Shown in pieces: positions 17,301 to 29,839 of a DNA stretch of 64,000 nucleotides. Position 1 is the stretch's first letter, and every line of letters starts with the position of its first letter. This DNA is from Luscinia megarhynchos. Its lineage: Eukaryota > Chordata > Aves > Passeriformes > Turdidae. Under the pieces are notes generated by a model. The model was not told where the DNA came from and made no database searches. It saw only the letters and a list, made by a program, of their open reading frames with translations. The DNA lies in contig CM067592.1 of NCBI GenBank assembly GCA_034336665.1, forward strand, positions 45,413,761 through 45,477,760. Reading direction: 5' to 3'. A program made the position numbers and the translations under genes.

Positions 17301-20300
17301 TGCTATAAGCACATTGGCTTCTTGTGGGTAAGTCTGGGAAAAATAAAATACCATATTAAAAAAAAAAGATATGTGAGAACATAACTCAGGAATAAGGCCT
17401 GTTTGTGGACAACAGCCAGTTGCATTCCTTATATTCTCACCTGTCACTGAAAACCAGAAGCTATCACTGGAAGCAGAAAGAAACTTGAAAATGCTGAGGT
17501 TCACATTGAGAGGTACTGGTGAGCATCTGATGCATTTCCCCCAACATTACCCTGACAGTCTGGCAACCTCCTGCAGGTAAAGGGCTAAATCTGACCACAG
17601 ACAACAATGTCCCATCTGCAGGAGTTCTTGCTACCAAGGCGTAAGTTTTTCTGAAATGGCCCAAACCTCACTTTATTCACGTTCTGCTCTTGAAGAAGCT
17701 TCTAATGGAAAATCACTGAACTAGCAAGTAATCACATTGAAGGGCAGTGAGCTGTTTGCTCCAGGTGTATGGGTAGGCAGCACATCAACCAGTAACTTGC
17801 CAGTTTGCCGGAGGCACAAGACGGATTAATGCAAAGATCACCTTGATATGAACACTTGTTTCCATTGAATTAATTCCCAGATAAACAAGTCAAAATACTC
17901 AGCCAACTGCTTGCTTATATCCAATCCTCACCATTAATGATTCTCTTCATATCCATTTTGGAAAGACAGTCTGAAAGTATTTCAGGACTTGTGATGCAGA
18001 ATTCTCATTTTATTACTACAAAGCCTGCTCACTAGAGAAGCAAAGTTTTACCTCTGTTCAAATTTCGCCTCAGGTCACCAGAAATCAAACTGCTTTTTCC
18101 TCTGCTTCCAGATCCAGCTGGATGCCTCCCACTACTGGGGCACAAAGGAACACCAATTATATTCCAGTGGCAGGAAGGGTTGTTTTGCTTTGAGACTGCA
18201 GCAACTGCTACCCAAGATTAATTATTCCAGATTTTGCTGCAGGAAAAGCTGGATATGAGAAGATCTTCCTTCCCTCATCTTTTCTTCCAAACAGAAGCCA
18301 AGTGACTCAGAGGTGAGCAACTTTCCAGGAATTTGTTCCCCTGTTCCCTGTGAGGGCTTGGCATAACTGCATGATGTGAAAACCAACATCTTCACATTGC
18401 CTGCATCATGCCGGAAATACTACTAAAGTCCAAATATGACTCATTACCCCAGGAAAAAGCATTCAAAGCAACCTTACATTCCAACAATCCTAATAAAGAA
18501 AAGTTGTTAGGCCAGTCAGAGCAGGGGCAGGCAGGGAGAGGACCGTTTATGATAAGTATCGATAAAGTAGCAAAAAACAACATTAATGTTTTCCACAGAA
18601 GGTATGTACTGAATTTAAAAAAGCAACCACTACCCTGCCCAAGAAGACAGGAAGCACACGTTTGTCTTTGTGGGTGGGAAAAGCAAGGAAGAGAAGGGGT
18701 GGGTGTTGGTGGAGTCAAACGACACTGATTAAAAAAATAAAACATATGAGAAGAAAACCCAAATCCTGGTGGCCTGGAAGGATAGCAGTACTGCTTCTAA
18801 AGGACATGAAAATTATCCTTGGAGATATATTGCTCTTTTGGCAGAGGCAAAGAAATAAAAAAATAAATTTCTTTAATTTCCCGGAGGCAGAAATTTATTC
18901 TATAAAGCCTTCCCCCTCAACACCGTATTTTCTCATAAGTAAGCACTGATTAAACTGTTTAACTGCCAGTTTAAAATTCTTGATTTCTGCAGACTTTGCC
19001 TCTTAGGAGATGCTTTGATGCTGCTGACATACTTACTCCTTGCACACTTTTCAGTAAAATACAGAGGAGTAGGGATGCCTTTTTATTTAGATGATGGGAC
19101 AAAGAATCCAAAAAACTCTGCAAGTCTGTACATTTACTGCTGCTTGATCAAGAGCCAACTCCAGATGCTGCTACAGCCAGCCATATCACAGTGTTATATT
19201 CCTGGTTTGTTTGTAGGTTTTCTTGACCTGTCTGGAGTACTGACCTTTGGGATTCAAGGATCATTGTTTCATGGCCTAAGCAGAGCTGTCCAAGTGTCAA
19301 CAGCACAAACAGAGAAACTCAAGATCCTTATTGCATACTCCAAAACTTCTAAGCTGTGTAAAAGAACATTCATTTCTTCTGGTAAGAGGGAACAGAAGCA
19401 AAGAAGTGAAACAGAGTGCTGTGCTGGGATTTCCATGTACACCAGTTAGTCAAAGGGGTCTCATCAGACCGGGACACAAACTACAGTGTCTCAAAAGATC
19501 TGCTTTAAGATTAGCACAAACAGAATAAATTCTGCTTGAAAGCCATCCTAAGACCAAAGTCTAAAAGTCTATTTTAAACAAGCTAAAACTGTCCCATATC
19601 AGGACAGAGAATTTTGTAGAGAATATGACTGGTTCCTGCAGCTAAGTCAGTCCTGCTGCTCATGCCTGCTACTGATGCCCCCCCTGCCCTTGCCAGTGTT
19701 TTTCATGCACACAAAATCTCACCTTCACAGGAATCACCTTGAGACTGGACAGGAGTGGAAGAAAAAACAAACATAACTTAAATGCTCTTCAACACTCGCA
19801 CAAAAGGAAGATATTTTCTTGCCTCATGTCTGCCTGTGAGAGTCTCTGTGTGCTGAAAGAATCAAATCAGATAAGTGCTGATCAAACTTATTTTTTAATG
19901 AGTATAAATATACATATTTATATACTATTGCAATGAATAACCAGATGTCAGGAAAAGAGAGTTTATTCGACCAAGACAAAATAGGCAACTGTTTCCTGAG
20001 ACCTGGAGATTTAATTCTATGAGAATTAAGCAGAAGGGAGTTATCTTTTCTGCATGTAACTGAGATAAACCTAGGAGCACGGCCTCCCAGGGATGTGGGA
20101 GAGGGCAGAGAAGGATAAGTAGATAGAGGCCTCCCTCCAGACTTCCTCCCTGTGATACAAATAGTGGGAAGAAGTTCCCTACAGGTACAACTTACATGGT
20201 TCAGTAAGGTAAGACTTTTGTAGCCAGAAGAAATGCCATATCTGATTTAACAAACTCAGATGAGATGTATTCTCAGCCAGATGAGGTATGTTATCTTCTT

Positions 20301-20542
20301 TTAGCCACCTGCTAGCAGAGAGTACAAGGAAGGGAGAAGAACTGCTGCTTAATAATTCCTAGAACAGATTTATTCCACACACTGGTGGCTACATCATTAA
20401 GAGGAACTCAAAAATGTGAATCGTGCATTGTTTTCCTCCAGCCTGTGAATGACTGTGTCATGATGATTAAAAAAAACCAACCTACCAAAAGAAACCCCCA
20501 AAACCCCCAACTGCCAGCTCAAAACAGCCTGAAACTTCCCTG

Positions 20543-21163
20543 ATGACTAATGCTTATTGTTTTGTCTTTATTATTTTTTTTAAAGAAAAATGCCAAGAAA
20601 ACAAAGAAGTCAAAGCTTTGGAAGCAATATCTGATGCATTTGCAAGAGCTCTTTCCCTCCTCTTTCTTCAACCATCATTCCAGGAAGAGCAGGCACTATC
20701 AGTCCTGTTTCCTGCTTTGGCAGGACTTAAAAGACACACAGCATCTGCATGCCAAACCATCTGGTTTTTCTCCTGTTCACTGCAAGGAACAACCACAATG
20801 ATCATTTGCCACAGTGATAATTTGCAAGTTTCCAACTGGCAAGTTGCAAGCAGCAGAGATCAGCCACCGTGGTTATTTGCAATTTTCACTTTCACATGCT
20901 TTCCCCAAGGGAAGTATTGTCCTAGTTGCAATCTTCCTGTTCTGTCATTCAAGCTGAGTTACAGGAATTCTGACCAGCACCCTAATGAAAATGAATCACC
21001 ATCTCTTGGACATAACAAGCTTTCAGATATAACTCCAAATGTTAAACCCCAATGTAAATTTAAAGCCCAGCACAGTCCTGCAATGCATACCATAAAGATC
21101 ATTAATGCAGACATAAAAAATGGTCTGCATTTGCTGTTCAGCCCAAGAGAAAAAATGGTTTAA
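20543..21163 (+). other. Unrecognised 206-codon ORF antisense in SHB intron 2
   Basis: An uninterrupted ATG-to-stop frame on the strand opposite SHB. The N-terminal portion is hydrophobic (CFVFIIFF), then lysine/glutamate-rich, and the rest is of mixed composition with several Cys and Trp. I recognise no domain, signal peptide or repeat family. An overlapping shorter frame of 83 codons starts at 20550. It is longer than expected by chance at this base composition, but nothing besides length supports coding. I list it as an open frame, not as a gene. Confidence 0.2.
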
Positions 21164-22641
21164 TTTAGAATTCTACCTTCCCATGATTAGATGAAGAAAG
21201 CTGTTCAGTTGTCATTACACATAACCATAGATTTTATTTATCACAATCCAAGGCCTTGCATGCATTAAATGACAGAACAGAAACACCAAAATTACTGGGA
21301 AAATGTTTCAACTCATCCTCTTTGGCCTACGATCTCTTTACTCATTGTGTCAAGTAGGTCAGTAAGTGATTGATGGAAGGAGAAACTTGTGTCTAACATT
21401 TGTAGGATTTCAAATATTCTGCACTGAGATGTGCAGCTGCTAGTATTCAGTACCTTGCCTGTGTGTGCAGATTTATCTGTAGTTATTATACTGCTTAGTT
21501 AAACCCTGACTGGATGTGCATTCCTAGCTAAAAGTCCACTTGCACAGTGATCAGTCAGTTACACAGTGTTGGGTTTTCCCCTTGGACAAGACATATATAA
21601 CAGTACAGAACACGCAGCAGTGTTTGAATGTATGCAGTATACAGTCTATCACATCATCATTCAAGAGCATTTCTGCTTACACTTATACAGCAAATAAATC
21701 TGGTTAGCATTCAGCACAGGACTATTAAGAACAGGTGCTTTAAGAAAGCAAATGACAGTCATGTGCAAACATCATAAATCAGTACTTTTTTTCACTTCTT
21801 GCAATGGAAGTATCGCAAATCCAGAAAAGCAATATTTAATATTTACCATTTAGGTCAAGTTAGAAAATACCATGTTACAGGAGTTCATTGCAATCATGAT
21901 CCTGATGCATACAACTGAGTAAATGCTTTCTGGTAAATTTAGCAGTTACACTCTCACTTTCCTATATGCATCTCTAAACCACCAACAGTGTACATGCAAA
22001 CGCTTACAATGCACAAAACCACACCCATGGAGACAACTGTGGAAGGCTGTAGTTTTTGCTGGGGTTTTTTCTTATTTGTTTTAAGAGATGGAAACAAAAA
22101 GATCCTTTAAAAAATAGTTAGGTAGTTAGGAGAGGCTGTATTTTCTTATGCTCTATACTCTGCCATGATGCCAGCAAAAATACAATACAATACTCAGCAA
22201 AAATAGAATACAAAATCAAGGGTATACATTAAAAACATCACCTTTTTTTAACTTCATCTCACTTTTACCTTCCTATTTTAACTGAGACAGCAGCACAGAC
22301 ACCTTCAAGACAATCTCAGGCTGCATTAGAGCCATAACTGTTGCTGCAGAACTTTCTTAGAAAAAGCTCACACTTTTCTCTCTTGCAGCCCATCCTAGAA
22401 AAGTAAAACTGTTGTTCAACTGTATAAAAGACAAGAGCCAGAACAGCACAAAACCTACTGCTTCATCACAGCAATTTTCAAATTATCCAGTCCGCAGAAA
22501 ATGAATGCAGAAATGAAAACAAGCCGAGTTCCTTCAGGCAAACCTAATTTCCTCCAGGTTTACCTGTGTTGCTCTTAATTGTTAGTGTAACCTGCAATAG
22601 CAACAGCTTTACATGCCTACATCCTGCTTCATAAAACCAAG

Positions 22642-23184
22642 ATGTATGTGGATTCTCTCACTTCAAGGCACCAACACATGAAATTGAGCAATGCACAACC
22701 TTGTTCAAGCCCAGATGAAGACAGACTATTTCCATCTTCTATTTGCACATTGGTATTATTCAACAAATTTAGTCACAGTAGCACAACACAGTCCATCACC
22801 AAGCAGAAACACACTGAAGGCTTTCTAGGTCTTTACCTGAATAGGGATAACAGATTAATGCATGTATCAGCACACCAACACACACCAAAACCAGATGAGG
22901 ATTGCCTGACCTCAGCCAGAAAGAACAGGCTGCTCCTGCAGACAACTGCCTCTAATAAGTTTAGCAGCCAGAATGGTAATGAACAGCTGGGTTTGCATAA
23001 ATGTTCGAGCTCCTCCAAAAGAGCATGTTCAAGCAGAGTTCTTCATAGCCAAAAATCAGAGAAGGAGAGAAGCTGTGTTTTTGTCACCATACATAAAATG
23101 CAAAGAGCACAAAAATTGTGTTTCTTACCACTTCTTACTGAAGTTTTAAGTTCATTCTATGATGCTGCTGTGAAGCCACATTAA
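22642..23184 (+). other. Unrecognised 180-codon ORF antisense in SHB intron 2
   Basis: Open frame on the strand opposite SHB, rich in Ser, Lys, His and Gln, with no domain I recognise. The amino-acid bias follows directly from the A- and C-rich plus strand here. A chance frame, favoured by the low frequency of T on this strand, is the simplest explanation. Confidence 0.15.
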
Positions 23185-24789
23185 ACTGTTGGTAAGCCAA
23201 TGTGGCAAGATGTATGGTCTCTGTGGCAAAAGCAGATACAGAACCAATTGGTTGAATCTTCAGCACTCGTTTACTTTTAAGGATGCAAACGCAGTCATCT
23301 GGTTTGGGTTCCCTAACTGAAAAAGGCACGGGAGAAACTGTAACTACTACGTTACAGCTGATGTCAGAAACAGACTTCATTTACTGAAGGTTTCACTCAT
23401 ATTTTGCCACTAGGCATTTCCAGAATCTGGATGCAAAACCAGCAAGCAAAAATTTTATTCATTTACTAGCAAGCTAAGCACAACAAAGATGACAAAATAT
23501 CAGAGCTGAAAGGGCATCTTGTGTCTTCAAAGAACTATTCTGTTTACTTCATGCTGAACTAATACTTCCTGTACCTGCTTTTTTGAGCTTACTTAACTCT
23601 TCTGTACAGTGCAGATAAAAAACCCCAAGTGATTTGAGTAAATGAGAATATAATATGAAAGAATGGTTGAGAAAATTCTTCTGAGAAAAAAAAACTTACT
23701 ATTTAGGGAGAAAAAGAAGAAAAGATCTCTAAGCAGGACCTTTGAGTTGAGCACAGCTAGATGGGGAAACTGTAGGAATTCCTTCTGACTTGATAGCATG
23801 TGTAATGTCCACTAGTTGCCTTCAAAAAACAAATCCAGATTAGGCTAGAAATATCTATTCCCAGGGTTGCCATCGTGACACTAGCTTATTTATTAACTCA
23901 CTGCTCTTAAACATTTTCACATTTCCTTTGGCTAAAAGCCTCCTTGCAAAAGAATAAGAGGAAAGAGAAAAGGAAAACAAAGCATAATTGAAGATACATA
24001 CAAGTGTGACAAGGGATTGTTGTATAACTTTTTGTCCCAAGTGCATGTCTCATTTTTTTCTTTTAGTAACACTATTACAGCTCCATATAACAAATCCCTG
24101 TAAAACTCATCAGTGACAGTCTACATCTCCCATACCCTGCTGATTCTTCATGTAACAAATTCTCCACATTCTGAGCAATGTTGCAAGAAGCAACAGAGCT
24201 GGCACCAGAGAGGATTGAGAGCTGAACTGATAAGCTGGCAAGATGTATCTCTGATATCCCCCTGCCTAATAAAATAACACTCCTCCCAGTCTGACCCAAA
24301 GTGAGTTTACAGTGTTCCCTTCCTTTGCTATGGCAAACGGTATGAGTAACCTCTACTTCCATCATACCTCCACCTGGAAAGCACGCAGAATTCCGGCCAG
24401 CAGAGTCTAGAAGTGCACACACAGGCCGAGGGCAGTCTGGAAGCCCATCTGTTCAGCCTCTGCTCCTTCCCCCACAAAGTGATAGTGAACAGCTGTCGAG
24501 AACCATACTCCCTTGCTGCAACAGCATGCTTTCAGCACGGACTCTGCCTGTCTAGGGTTACCTCCAAAAAAGCAGAATATTTGTGGATAAGCCCCTGCTC
24601 AAGCTGTTTCCATGTGGCCCACAGTCACCTGTCTGGTCTTCCCAGAGATAAAGTTTAAAAGGATCACTATTGGGAACACACTGTCATCGTGGTAAAGCTG
24701 GAAATCTACTGAGACTAAACAAACGTGGGCTCCAGCTATCTAGTCTGGGATATGCTGACTCTCACAGCCACTTCTCACTTTCACAAATC

Positions 24790-25080
24790 AGTTGCAGGAT
24801 CATAAGATAAGGTAGGTTAAACAAGATCTCAGGAAGTGGAAGTCATCGTGTTCGATGTCCTTTTCAAAGCAGGCTTTAGCTACGGAGTCAGATAAGGTAA
24901 ATAAACATTCTAGTTTCTCAGTCCAGTCTTGAAAAATTCCAAAGATGGAGACTACACCATCTCATAGGTAACCTTCTCCTCTGTCTTCATAGTGAGATTT
25001 TTTTTTTTCGCCTGTGTTCAATAAACTTCTTATTTCAGTTTGTATTCCACTGCCTCTAAACCTTTCCAGGCATGGAAAAG
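24790..25080 (-). repeat. Old CR1 fragment
   Basis: Plus-strand text shows AGGATCATAAGATAAGGTAG, then TCCAAAGATGGAGACTACAC and CATCTCATAGGTAACC, followed by a CTTCATAGTGAGATTT block and TTTGTATTCCACTGCC. This is the order of a reverse-oriented CR1 3' end. Similarity is weak, indicating an ancient copy. Confidence 0.6.
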
Positions 25081-28000
25081 ACAGATGGACAGACTGATTA
25101 AATCAGAAGGAATCACAGTCTACAGAGGACTGATTATGAGGGAGAATTCAAAACCGTTTCTTTTTTTATTTACTTTATCCAATTTAGGGGTTTTATACAA
25201 CTCACACTAATATCTACAGGACAAGCAGAGGATCCCTTCACAGTCATACACTCATGGTCAGGCATGTTCTACCTAAGAGAATCCTTTGCACCAAGATGAA
25301 GTACATCTTTTCTATCCCACTAGATGACCAGGGAAGCGAGACACTTTCAAATTCAACCTACGTGGTACTAGAGGGTAAGAGTTGGGGAGAGAAGGGTAGA
25401 AGTGAGATGGGAGGGAGACTAAAAGGACTTGAACAGGTCAGCAGGACACAAAATGAGAAAACAGTAGTTCTTTCACCTTTGTAACCAGATGAATAACGTA
25501 TCCAATGAATAATTTACCAAACTCTTTTCACTCCGGGGTCACAGTTCTCTTTTTCGTATTTCTCAAGAGATAGCTGCTGGAATTCTAAAATTACAGATCC
25601 TCTTGGATCACACAGACCTCAGTGCTACTCAAACTGCTGCCAGAAGCACTGCTGTCCTGAAGTGACAGGCAATTCACATCCCATATTAAAAGCACCACTG
25701 CTCTTAAGAAAAGCAGTCCAAAATCTTGAAACTTATCTTGGGATGAGAAGGATGGAGTAGAGGTAACTGGTAGGTGAAAACAGACATAGAATCAAAGCAG
25801 CATATTAAGAAACATAACTCCCTACACCACAGGCTACGCTGCATGCAAAGCTCATGTAGGCACCAAGGAAAAAGCACTTGCTACATTACAGATGTTGCTT
25901 GTATTAGGAAAGCAGATAGATTTTCTCAAACTAACCATCTTGATCAAAAATGGTTTGAAACTACTGCTTTTTGCCAACACAAGTCTTCCAGACTGCAGGC
26001 AAAAGTTAAACATAATTTTGAGCTCATTGGCTTCTCTTTCCCAAACATTCAAGCATCCATTCCTGCACTTGGCTTTTTAAGCAAGTACATAGGCCAGATT
26101 CATCAGACAGTGGGCACGTAAATTGAAAGAATAAAGTTACAGTCCTTCAACACGCACCCTCAAGTAGTCTACTATAATTCTGATGTATCCTTCCAGAGTT
26201 CTGGACATCTTGCTACAATTATTATGGGCATAAACTTTGTCTTAATGAGAACAAGAGTCAAGAAACTGCGAAAAACTCAATTTTTATTCAGGCTTCAAAT
26301 GATTCAAGTGTGATTCATGTTTCACATTAAGTCCATTTCCAGACTATATCAAATCAAAAGAGCAAGTTGAAGGTGTTGAAACAGGGAAAAACACCTACAA
26401 ACAAAACCAACATTAAATTAAAAATCTAGTATTAAACATTAGAGAGAACACCTTAAATCTTTCTAGGGGAGGAGACACCTTTAAACATAAAGAAATTATA
26501 TTAATTTTATGCACAGCTGGTTTCCAGCCCAGTGATGCACACAGTTATATTAACCACAATGCATCACAGTCTCTCATGACATGAGAAATTATGTTCTATC
26601 CTTTCTGGCTTTATCTTCTCACAATCACTGATGGAGTAAGAAGTGCTCATGAGGACAGGAAGAGAAGTACTGGTGATCCTGGCAACTGGACATGCTTGTA
26701 AACTGGTAGGTTTCACAGCATGTGTGAGATCTATTGCCTTGCTGAGAGAATGTAAGGATTTGAGCTGAATCAGGTCCAGCACTATTTCAAACATCTCTCA
26801 ATTTATGCACATTAGACCTAACACCAAAGAAGATGTTCTCTTCAGTAATTGTTCCTAGACAATTTGTTTCCTTTAAATCATTGCCCAGTAGAATGTCTGT
26901 CCAAATTCCAAATGAAGTAAGAAAAAACTTGAAATAGATGCTGAAGCCTAGGAGGTTTCTAATTAATATTACATCAAGCATACTTTAAAGAAAAAGGACA
27001 GCTGTTCAGAGCATATGTCCTCAGTTCTCATGATCTGCAGGGAATTTTGCACTGCAGGATAGCAGCAGGTGACAGTAACACTAGCACTACGTTCCAAATG
27101 ATGGAATGCTCAGAACACATCAGCCATCCCTCCTTTGTCACATCTAGGAAGAGCTTCCCAAGATTTCCCGTGCTGCTCTATAGGAAACTCTTAAAACAAA
27201 TAAAACCATCTTCTTGCCACAAGCTTGTCACAAGCTTACTTCTGTGTGCTACTGACCTTCAAATCCTATACAGTGGCTCTCCACATTGCAAATGTTGAGA
27301 TGAGAGCACACTGAATTTCAAGAGTGAAGAATTACCATGCACTTTTCCACACTTTTAAAGGGAAAAAAAAAAATCCTAAAACTTTTCTACTAGAATGACC
27401 AGCATGCGGTCTATTCACATTTGGGGCTGATTCCCAGTCATGGCTAGCCTATTGTTAGACCCTCAAAGAGAATTAGAACTGAAGCACACAAATGTAGAAT
27501 AAGAGAAGGAGCTTAAAGTTTTTTGAAAACAATGCCAGCTGTTGAGCTTATTGGACAAACACATTGCCTCCTCTGTGTTGGCTACAGCTGTCTGCTATGC
27601 TCAAGTACAGACAAACAGCAAATCTTACACAGAGCCACTACAGTGCTTAGAGATCTGGTTAGCTTGCTAGGCTCAGTAATTTTCAATAGGCCAAAAATAT
27701 TCTTCCCATGCTGTACATGCTAATCTAGGCATCCTAATCAAAGCCTTTATCAAAGTAGTTATCATTGCCCTTCTTATATTATTTGCAGCTATAAACTCAG
27801 TGCCAACAAACAACATGCCAGAGGCCACCTGGTAAAGAATTTTACAAGATCTGACTCACCACCAATGTGCTGTATGTGACTATTCAGATGAAGTTACATG
27901 TCTGAACAAAAAAACAGCCTTTCTAGTTACAAGGGAAACTGACACCCAAGACCTTTTGAAGTAGGTGCAGGTTCATGGGAATACTGTTTTCTCCATACTC

Positions 28001-29008
28001 CCAGCATTTCAGTGAAAGCTTGCACGAAGAGCTGCTTCTCCCAGCACGTCCATGGGAAGCTCCCAGTTAAGGCAGGTGCACTGTTTTTGCTAGGCTGCCT
28101 GCCATGCATTAGAGATTCCACTGTGATCCACCCATGGACTCTTACCTCAGTCCCTAGAAAGAAGCAGGGAAGTGCAGGAAGGATTTACTCTTCTAGCACT
28201 GTCTGCACCTAGAGAGGAGTCTCAGCTTTCTGCATCCTCGTAGAAAGGAGACCAAGCACAAAACCTCTAACTATGAGCTAGTTGGACTTGCTCACTGTTC
28301 TACTGCACAGGATGATGCAGGGACAGGATGATAAATACATTGAAAAAGAAGGAAGAGGATGCTAACATTATGAGCCTATGAAAAAAGCTGTGATTTTTCT
28401 TTTGGAATCCTCTCTAATATCCCCTTGTTTCATTTCAAAAGGACTCCTGTTTAAAAAATGCTCACATCCATTAAATCCCCTCCAGATGAAAACCCTGCCC
28501 TTCCTCATCACACACTTCCTTAGTTTATGCTCACTTTTGCTAGTAGTGCAAATGTGTAACTGCTCAGGTTGATGAATGCATTGAACAACACAAGCAAGAA
28601 AACAGGTATCTCAGTACCATCATCCTAATGCTCTGGAGCATCCCTAGGAATAGATTCCAGCTCTTGAGGTCCAGTACACAGATCCTTCTGCCACATCACT
28701 TACCTAGTCCTGGAACATGCACACAAGCTCATCTATTCAATTTGAAACATGAAATCAGCTTTCTGTTTACGGCCAGAAGCTTTTTTGTGACTTACTTAGA
28801 TTTTCCAGTGTTCAAGAAGTAGTGGCAGCATGCTTTTGTGTTGATTTGGGACTCACCAAATGCACTTTCCCTGATCTCATAGGTTAGCACATCCCACCTA
28901 CGAGATCTAACATGCCCAGTTCCCATGACAAATGTATAACTAGACTCCTGTGAGAAATGCATCAATATCAAATTTAATTCCTTCCTCCTGTAACACCTAC
29001 TTTGGCTG

Positions 29009-29066
29009 TCCAAAAGGAGATATTTTATGCCCTGAGGGATGCCTAAAGTTACCCTGATCAGAACAG
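29009..29066 (+). repeat. Left arm of a 58-bp inverted repeat pair
   Basis: Aligned by eye with the reverse complement of 29782-29839. The outer 28 bases are identical, a central 7-base block differs, and the inner 23 bases are identical. The similarity stops abruptly on both sides. I recognise no family for this sequence and see no flanking target-site duplication. Confidence 0.9.
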
Positions 29067-29781
29067 AGGCACAGTATATATTTTTTCAATAGTGCTATGA
29101 CAGCCTTCTTGAGTCTGCACACAACATAGCATTTGCTCCATGAGGAATACTACATGGTATGTTACTTCTCAGGGAAAGCAACTGTTTGCAGAAATGCTGC
29201 CCATTTTAGTCTCTAGAGTTCTGAGACACATGAAGAGAATTTTCTTCCTGGCTACCACATCCTTGAGGCAGATGCATGAACCACAGGCCAGAACCCCATA
29301 AAGAAGCTGATGTCTCTGACACAGTCCCAGCTCATACCTATAAAAGCAAAGGAATAACATGATGCACATCAAGACTGTCAAGACAGACCTGAGGCATTCT
29401 CAGATCTCTAAGAAATCAAGGCAGGGATGTACCACGTGCTTAACTCGCCTTTCAAATCATTGCCCTAACTCAAGGGCTTAGCCTTCCCTATATCTCCTTC
29501 CCTGGCCATTCTACAGAACAGAAGATGCAATTTTTGATCCTGAAAAAATAGATTTAGCCAACATGCATTTCTCAAGGTACGCATCATATCCCGATAATGC
29601 TTTCTACTTCCTCTCTCACCAAACAGACCTACCCCCACCCCTTACCCAGCCATTTTTCATGATGTGGTTCCACATTACCTTGAGACTTAAAATGACCTTA
29701 ATTTTACTGTTGTTTAAGTAAGCTGAATTACATATTATAGCATGTATCACACTAGGTGCTTCATACTCAAGAGATCATAAG

Positions 29782-29839
29782 CTGTTCTGATCAGGGTAAC
29801 TTTAGAGGTTACTCAGGGCATAAAATATCTCCTTTTGGA
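29782..29839 (-). repeat. Right arm of a 58-bp inverted repeat pair
   Basis: Reverse complement of 29009-29066 apart from one 7-base block. The intervening 715 bases (29067-29781) show no internal symmetry or protein-coding frame that I can recognise. Confidence 0.9.

Noticed and set aside
17082..17504. 140-codon minus-strand ORF in intron 2, same strand as SHB
   Set aside because: No recognisable domain, and no in-frame link to the SHB exons. Exons 2 and 3 join correctly without it.
19015..19449. 144-codon plus-strand ORF in intron 2
   Set aside because: Mixed composition and no domain; treated as chance.
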